Part shown: positions 61,001 to 64,000 of the stretch, in pieces
How positions within the stretch are numbered: the first letter of the stretch is position 1
Layout: every line of letters begins with the position of its first letter
From: Pristionchus mayeri
Taxonomy: Eukaryota > Nematoda > Chromadorea > Rhabditida > Neodiplogasteridae
Direction of reading: 5' to 3'
Assembly (NCBI GenBank): GCA_036245805.1
Contig: BTRK01000003.1
Span: 32,753,215 to 32,817,214 of the forward strand
Length of the DNA stretch: 64,000 nucleotides
The notes under the pieces: model-generated
The model's input: only the letters and a program-made list of their open reading frames with translations
Database searches by the model: none
What the model was told of the DNA's origin: nothing
Translations under genes and position numbers: made by a program

Positions 61001-64000
61001 CCGTGCGCTGTGGCCTTGGTTCCAGGTGATACGGTAGTTCCAGGAGCACTCGTGGTTCCGGCTGAAGACGCGCCAGATTCAGCTGTGGTTCCAGTTGGGC
61101 CTTCGGTTCCCTTGGGGACTGGCGAGGTTGAGACATCAGTCGGCTTGGTTCCGGGAGTGGGAGCCTCGGTAGCCTTGGGTCCAGAGGTAGATCCGGTGGT
61201 ACCGGCAGTGGTAACTTCAGGTCCTGCGGCGGTCGAAGCGGTAGTGGATTCCTCACGGTGCTGCATTCGTCCAATCGTGGTTCCCTCGGTTCCGGAATGC
61301 GATGTACCAGTCGAGCTTTCCGATGCCTTTGTTCCAGTTGAGGTACCGGTCGGTGCCAGGGTGGTCGGGCTGGTACCTTGATCCGCCTTCGCCGTCGTCG
61401 CGTTAGACGATACAGTGGTGGGAGAGGCGGTCGAAGGCTGGGAACTTGTACCAGAGGGCGTGATTCCGGTACCGGAGGCCGGGCTGGTTCCGGTGCCAGC
61501 AGGCGTGGTTCCAGCTGTCTTGGGTGCGGGAGTGGACCACTCGGAGGTGGTGACGTCGACCTGGAATAAAATGATTTTATCCTAATTGAGGCTCTCAATT
61601 TTCGATCGGGGTATGTTTCAGAAGGGTGACCAATGCACAGCGTTCAAGGCATTTTAATGTAGTTGGGACTCTTTCTTTCCCCTGAAAAAATAATAAAAAT
61701 GCTTACCTTCTCTCCCGAGTCCGTAACGATGTCAACAGCCTTGGTCGTCTCGCTGGGTCCAGCGGTAGTCGCCTTGGATCCCTCAGTGGCACCAGTTGGC
61801 TTCTCAGTGCCAGCCGTTGTAGCCACAGTCGGTGCCGAAGTGGATCCAGTCTTCTTGCCGTCCTTACCCACGCTCTCCGGGTGCTCGCCGGACTCGGTGA
61901 TGGCAGTCGGGGCGGCAGTGGTACCGGTGGGTGTGGAACCAGAACCAGATGCTGTTGTATCGGTGTGTGTGGTAGCGCTACCAGACGATGTGGTTCCGTC
62001 AGGCTTGGGCGTCGATGACTCCTTGCCGATAACGTCGACCTGGAAAAAATAATTTGTTAAGTTTCAATAATTTCTCAAATGCGTGTAATGCTCAGATTTC
62101 TCGTCGGTAGGATGTTTATAAAAATGAAGAAAAAAACAAATCCCCACCTCTTCTCCAGATTCAGTCACAATCGTGGTAGCCGTGGTAGCCTTGCTGGGCA
62201 CTGCGGTGGTAGTCTCTGTTCCTTCGTTGGTTCCGATCGTGGTTCCCGTAGTCTGATCTCCGTCCTTGCCAACGCTCTCAGTGTGCTCGCCGGATTCGGT
62301 GATCGCGGCTGGGGTCGTGGTAGCGGTGCCAGCCGGGCTGGTACCGGCGCTGGCACCATCAGTCTTGAGCAGGTCCTCATCGTCAGTGCCGGTCTTGGGT
62401 GCAGACGTGGTAGCCTTGGTTCCGTTCTTGCCCAACAGGTCTTCGTCCTCGCCTCCGTCGGTGACGATGGTGGGTCCAGAGGTGGATCCGGGTTCGGTAC
62501 CAGGCGTGGTGGCCTTGGCGCCGTCCGTGGTAGACGCCGGGGTCGTCGTCCAGCCGCTAATCTCCAGGCCGACCTCGTTGCTGTCCTCGGGGCTCTCTGG
62601 TTCCTCGTTCGATCTTCCGGCACCGGTTCGAGATCCGGCTCCGGCCTTGGTTCCGATGGATCCGTTGCCTGAGGTCACGTTGACTGATCCGCCAGATTCG
62701 TGATGGCGCGAGCCTCCCTTCTCGATGAAGCCACCGCCGTTACCGGTAGCGCCCGGAGGCACCAGTCTGATCTCGAGGCCAGATTCCTGCAAGGTCCGGG
62801 TTTTAGTAATTGTCAAAAAATCAATCGATTTTTTGCAATTTTCAATTATAAATTTGTTTTTCATACAATGGAGATAATATCGATAAATTCTCAGTAACTA
62901 ACCGTCGATGTGGGAATAGCGACAACGAGGGGCCTCTCAAGAACAGGGCTTCCTGGTTCCGATCCGGTGCCAGCTCCTTGTCTGGTTCCGATCTGCCCGA
63001 ATCCAGAAGTTGCGTTGATGGATCCGCCGCTCTCGTGCAGCTTCGAGCCGCCGTTTTCGATGAATGTCTCTCCTCCGCGTCCCGTCGCGTCGGTAGGACC
63101 GAACAGGCTGATCTCTAGACCGGATTCCTACAAGGACCGGGTTTTATGTTTATATTGGCGTAGCTTTGCAGAAGAACTTTAAAAAGGCCACCAACCTTGG
63201 ATGAAGGCGTCGAAATGGTGGCGAGCAGAGGCTTCTGCGTGGCGGCTTCGCCGCCACCTCGAAGCACCGCTTCGAGGTCGCCGAAGTCGCCTCCGGCATC
63301 CGCTCCGCTTCCGCGACCGCCCTCGCCCCACTCGACGCGTCCGCCTTGCGCGTGTGCGCGGCTGCCGCCGCGCTCGACGAGCGTCTCCACGGCGGAGGCG
63401 CGTTCCGCGCCAGCCGCGGATCCGTGCACGTCTCCTCCGACTCCGCCGATCGTAACCGAGGCGTTGGCGCTCGCGTTGGCTTCAGCCTTAGCTTCCGCCT
63501 TCGCTTCAGATCCAGATGATGACGATGAGGAGCTCGAGGAACTACCGGAGTCCTTGGGCCCGGACGTGGTAGCCTTGGCTCCGGTGCCGGATCCAGCGGG
63601 CTTGGAGTTCTCGATGATGACGGTGTTCTTGTAGTAGGTGGTCGTGGGAACGACGGGAATCGCGGTGACGGCGATCACGGTGGTCTTTTCTCCTCCCGAG
63701 ACGGAAACGATGGTAGAGGTGGAGAGAGGATTGGAGGTGGTGCCTGAAATGGATTTTTATTCAAAAATCGCACTAATTTTAACGAATTTTACAATTTAAA
63801 AAAAGAGCTCAAGCTTAATGCAGAATGGCCCATTGATTTCATCGAATGTTCAGTTAATGTGCATAATTGAAAGAAAATTAAATATGTCTACAGTACCTGC
63901 TCCAATCTCGAGTCCCTCCTCGCCCTCTCTGGCTCGGAACTGCTCCATCTTGCCTCCGACGCTCTTCACACCGGCAGCTTCACCGTCAACGATGATGGAT
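18657..64000 (-). CDS. fbn-1: giant mucin-like EGF/ZP transmembrane matrix protein, fibrillin-related (5' end outside window)
   Basis: I traced 44 phase-consistent exons, with about 12,500 codons inside the window. From the 5' side: 64000-63897, 63743-63196, 63127-62903, 62786-62148, 62039-61707, 61560-60235, 60159-60028, 59861-59169, 59057-58908, 58833-58427, EGF exons 58357-52385, 52066-42941, 42777-42664, 42411-22404, EGF exons 22358-20742, ZP exons 20697-19532, then 19463-19362, 19170-19065 and 19018-18657 (TGA). The order is Gly-rich modules, Thr/Ser/Pro regions, EGF/cbEGF, mucin, EGF, mucin, EGF, ZP, basic cleavage site, transmembrane helix, cytoplasmic tail. Many EGF modules ending in a ZP domain plus membrane anchor match nematode FBN-1, an epidermal apical-matrix protein that resists mechanical strain. 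The mucin exons make it several times longer than I would expect for FBN-1. The orthology is a domain-order judgement; another EGF/ZP matrix protein is possible. Confidence 0.75.
19362..19463 (-). other. fbn-1: basic furin-like cleavage region after the ZP domain
   Basis: This 34-codon exon reads [19 protein letters not shown] before an acidic stretch. RRRF/RMRR offer several R-X-R/K-R sites. ZP proteins are commonly cut here by furin-type proteases so that the ZP ectodomain can polymerise or be shed. Confidence 0.65.
19532..20697 (-). other. fbn-1: zona pellucida (ZP) domain, seven exons
   Basis: Exons 20697-20591, 20457-20374, 20293-20189, 20123-20060, 19998-19897, 19836-19760 and 19684-19532 encode about 230 residues. 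ZP-N begins [11 protein letters not shown] with paired cysteines ([14 protein letters not shown]). ZP-C contains [19 protein letters not shown] and [15 protein letters not shown] followed by CVGEC, the classical ZP-C signature. ZP domains polymerise extracellular filaments in apical matrix. All exon borders are in phase. Confidence 0.88.
20742..22358 (-). other. fbn-1: C-terminal EGF-like block
   Basis: Eight exons (22358-22248, 22125-21990, 21916-21835, 21745-21645, 21594-21471, 21395-21249, 21104-20988, 20891-20742) encode about nine EGF-type modules with GDG-type turns ([39 protein letters not shown]). The last, [11 protein letters not shown]...CPEGYLGDG, is a calcium-binding type (D-V-N-E-C). 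It feeds directly into the ZP domain. Confidence 0.88.
23690..24170 (-). repeat. fbn-1: about 26-aa PTS repeat, six to eight copies
   Basis: The unit is [20 protein letters not shown] plus STPPHA, with variants EHAKPTG and GHPNPTG. Some units are shortened. One more copy lies apart near 25490-25560. Confidence 0.8.
27370..27910 (-). repeat. fbn-1: 38-aa (114-bp) PTS repeat, about five copies
   Basis: The unit is [20 protein letters not shown] followed by [18 protein letters not shown]. The base period is exactly 114, which leaves other frames open. Confidence 0.85.
33745..34915 (-). repeat. fbn-1: 39-aa (117-bp) repeat, ten copies
   Basis: The unit is [20 protein letters not shown] then [19 protein letters not shown], with alternating T/A and S/W variants. 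It is less Pro-rich and more charged than the neighbouring repeats. Confidence 0.9.
35480..36180 (-). repeat. fbn-1: TSAVPHVSS... repeat, about ten copies
   Basis: The unit is roughly [20 protein letters not shown] followed by HGTGPSR, 25-28 residues. Spacing and sequence vary more than in the other blocks, so this array is older. Confidence 0.8.
39320..41470 (-). repeat. fbn-1: 31-aa (93-bp) repeat, about 23 copies
   Basis: The unit is [20 protein letters not shown] followed by [11 protein letters not shown]. Higher-order copying is visible: multi-unit stretches around 40180-40560 recur around 40620-41100 with the same variants (for example APRVVL on the other strand). Confidence 0.92.
42664..42777 (-). 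other. fbn-1: single EGF exon between the two mucin exons
   Basis: A 114-bp symmetrical phase-1 exon encodes [20 protein letters not shown] and [16 protein letters not shown]. It links the two mucin exons in frame. Confidence 0.88.
42941..52066 (-). other. fbn-1: 9,126-bp second mucin exon, opening with a cbEGF
   Basis: The exon begins [20 protein letters not shown] and [14 protein letters not shown], then runs into about 3,000 codons of Ser/Thr/Gly/Pro-rich sequence to the GTGAGT donor at 42940. The 3' quarter (43300-44400) contains four short ordered GLEIV islands and fewer repeats. The middle (45480-48000) is a Gly-rich GPGTNGITT array. Confidence 0.88.
45480..48000 (-). repeat. fbn-1: GPGTNGITT array with a 1,026-bp higher-order duplication
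   Basis: Short units such as [10 protein letters not shown] and [13 protein letters not shown] alternate about 80 times. A block of about 1,026 bases starting near 45830 is repeated head-to-tail starting near 46856, with the same order of variants (for instance [11 protein letters not shown] at about 45985 and 47011). Confidence 0.9.
52902..53286. mobile_element. G-tract foldback element 1
   Basis: The ends are a G-run and a C-run, and the arms are long inverted repeats (GTGACAAAACGAAAAACG...). The core contains GAGTTTCAACGTATAGG and CTTCATGGAAAT. It is flanked by the 8-bp direct repeat GATTTTCC (52894-52901, 53287-53294), a length typical of hAT-like insertion. It lies in the same intron as the mariner. 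Confidence 0.85.
53570..54819. mobile_element. mariner-type transposon with TA duplication
   Basis: The 1,250-bp element is bounded by 28-bp inverted ends (TTAGGTTGAACA.AAAGTCTTTA...) and TA on each side (53568-53569 and 54820-54821), as for Tc1/mariner insertion. It sits in an intron of the giant gene. Confidence 0.93.
53640..54661 (-). pseudogene. mariner transposase, inactivated
   Basis: Three minus-strand segments show the mariner family: an N-terminal DNA-binding part ([20 protein letters not shown]), a middle part with [13 protein letters not shown] and the HDNARPH motif, and a C-terminal part with [13 protein letters not shown], the third catalytic Asp of the DD34D triad. An in-frame TAG near 54593 and a frame change around 54345 break the gene, so this copy cannot make a full transposase. 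Confidence 0.9.
55282..55381. repeat. 25-bp minisatellite, four copies
   Basis: The unit is CGGGAAATACTCCGTTACCG plus TAATC, repeated four times with first and last units identical at the variable bases. Intronic, next to a donor site. Confidence 0.85.
56912..57287. mobile_element. G-tract foldback element 2
   Basis: The layout matches element 1: G-run/C-run ends, GTGACAACTGCACAACGG arms, and the same core words GAGTTTCAACGTATAGG and CTTCATGGAAAT. It is flanked by the 8-bp direct repeat GATAATTT (56904-56911, 57288-57295). It lies in an EGF-block intron of the giant gene. Confidence 0.85.
58427..62039 (-). other. fbn-1: N-terminal-side Thr/Ser/Pro exons
   Basis: Seven phase-0 exons (62039-61707, 61560-60235, 60159-60028, 59861-59169, 59057-58908, 58833-58427 and the neighbouring 62786-62148) encode PTS-rich sequence with ITESGEH.E.VG.DG words and GLEI-type islands. 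A 41-aa (123-bp) repeat fills 59180-59700: [20 protein letters not shown] then [21 protein letters not shown]. Phase-0 borders mean single exons could be skipped without frame loss. Confidence 0.8.
62148..63743 (-). other. fbn-1: Gly-rich repeated modules near the N-terminal side
   Basis: Three exons carry related blocks: [38 protein letters not shown] and [16 protein letters not shown]. Two are preceded by ESGLEI. Exon 63743-63196 also has a poly-Ser tract and an [17 protein letters not shown] stretch. I do not recognise the module. Confidence 0.75.

Noticed and set aside
18657..64000. Assignment to the MUA-3/MUP-4 matrix receptor family
   Set aside because: Considered first because of EGF modules plus a membrane anchor, but the module before the membrane is a clear ZP domain and I saw no von Willebrand A domain.

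Overview
The window looks like genomic DNA from a free-living-type nematode (rhabditid or diplogastrid grade; the species cannot be fixed from sequence alone). The evidence is two short two-exon cuticle collagens with the nematode cuticle N-domain, F-box exons, very small introns with TTTCAG-type acceptors, mariner and foldback DNA elements, and one enormous EGF/ZP membrane protein of apical extracellular matrix type.

Left part (1-18.6 kb): a gene-poor, duplication-rich segment. A roughly 3.4-kb cassette of F-box gene (+), cuticle collagen (-) and initiator tRNA-Met (-) is present twice in tandem. The first F-box copy reads open and the second carries a frameshift; both collagens are intact. 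Next come paralogues of an unrecognised secreted cysteine-containing protein: a decayed copy at 6.7-7.8 kb, a better copy at 15.3-16.5 kb, and an inverted 3'-end fragment at 17.1 kb that travels with a third tRNA-iMet. Between them lies a decayed multi-exon gene (8.5-13.5 kb) invaded by two MITE-like foldbacks. A 1.45-kb near-palindrome sits just upstream of its signal-peptide exon.

Right part (18.66-64 kb): a single minus-strand gene whose 5' end lies beyond base 64000. I traced 44 exons by splice sites and reading phase. Every junction is in frame, giving about 12,500 codons in this window. From N to C the order is: repeated Gly-rich modules, Thr/Ser/Pro exons, a block of EGF/cbEGF modules, a 9.1-kb mucin exon, one EGF, a 20.0-kb mucin exon, nine more EGF-type modules, a ZP domain, a furin-like basic site, a transmembrane helix and a short cytoplasmic tail. 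EGF arrays followed by a C-terminal ZP domain and transmembrane helix match the nematode fibrillin-related protein FBN-1. The mucin expansion is the exceptional feature. Introns of this gene carry a mariner copy and two related foldback elements with 8-bp target duplications.

The large open frames on the opposite strand or in other frames of the mucin exons are by-products of repeat units that are multiples of three bases, and are not annotated as genes. Functionally the collagens and the FBN-1-like protein both belong to cuticle/epidermal matrix biology; the F-box and secreted families look like rapidly duplicating nematode-specific genes.
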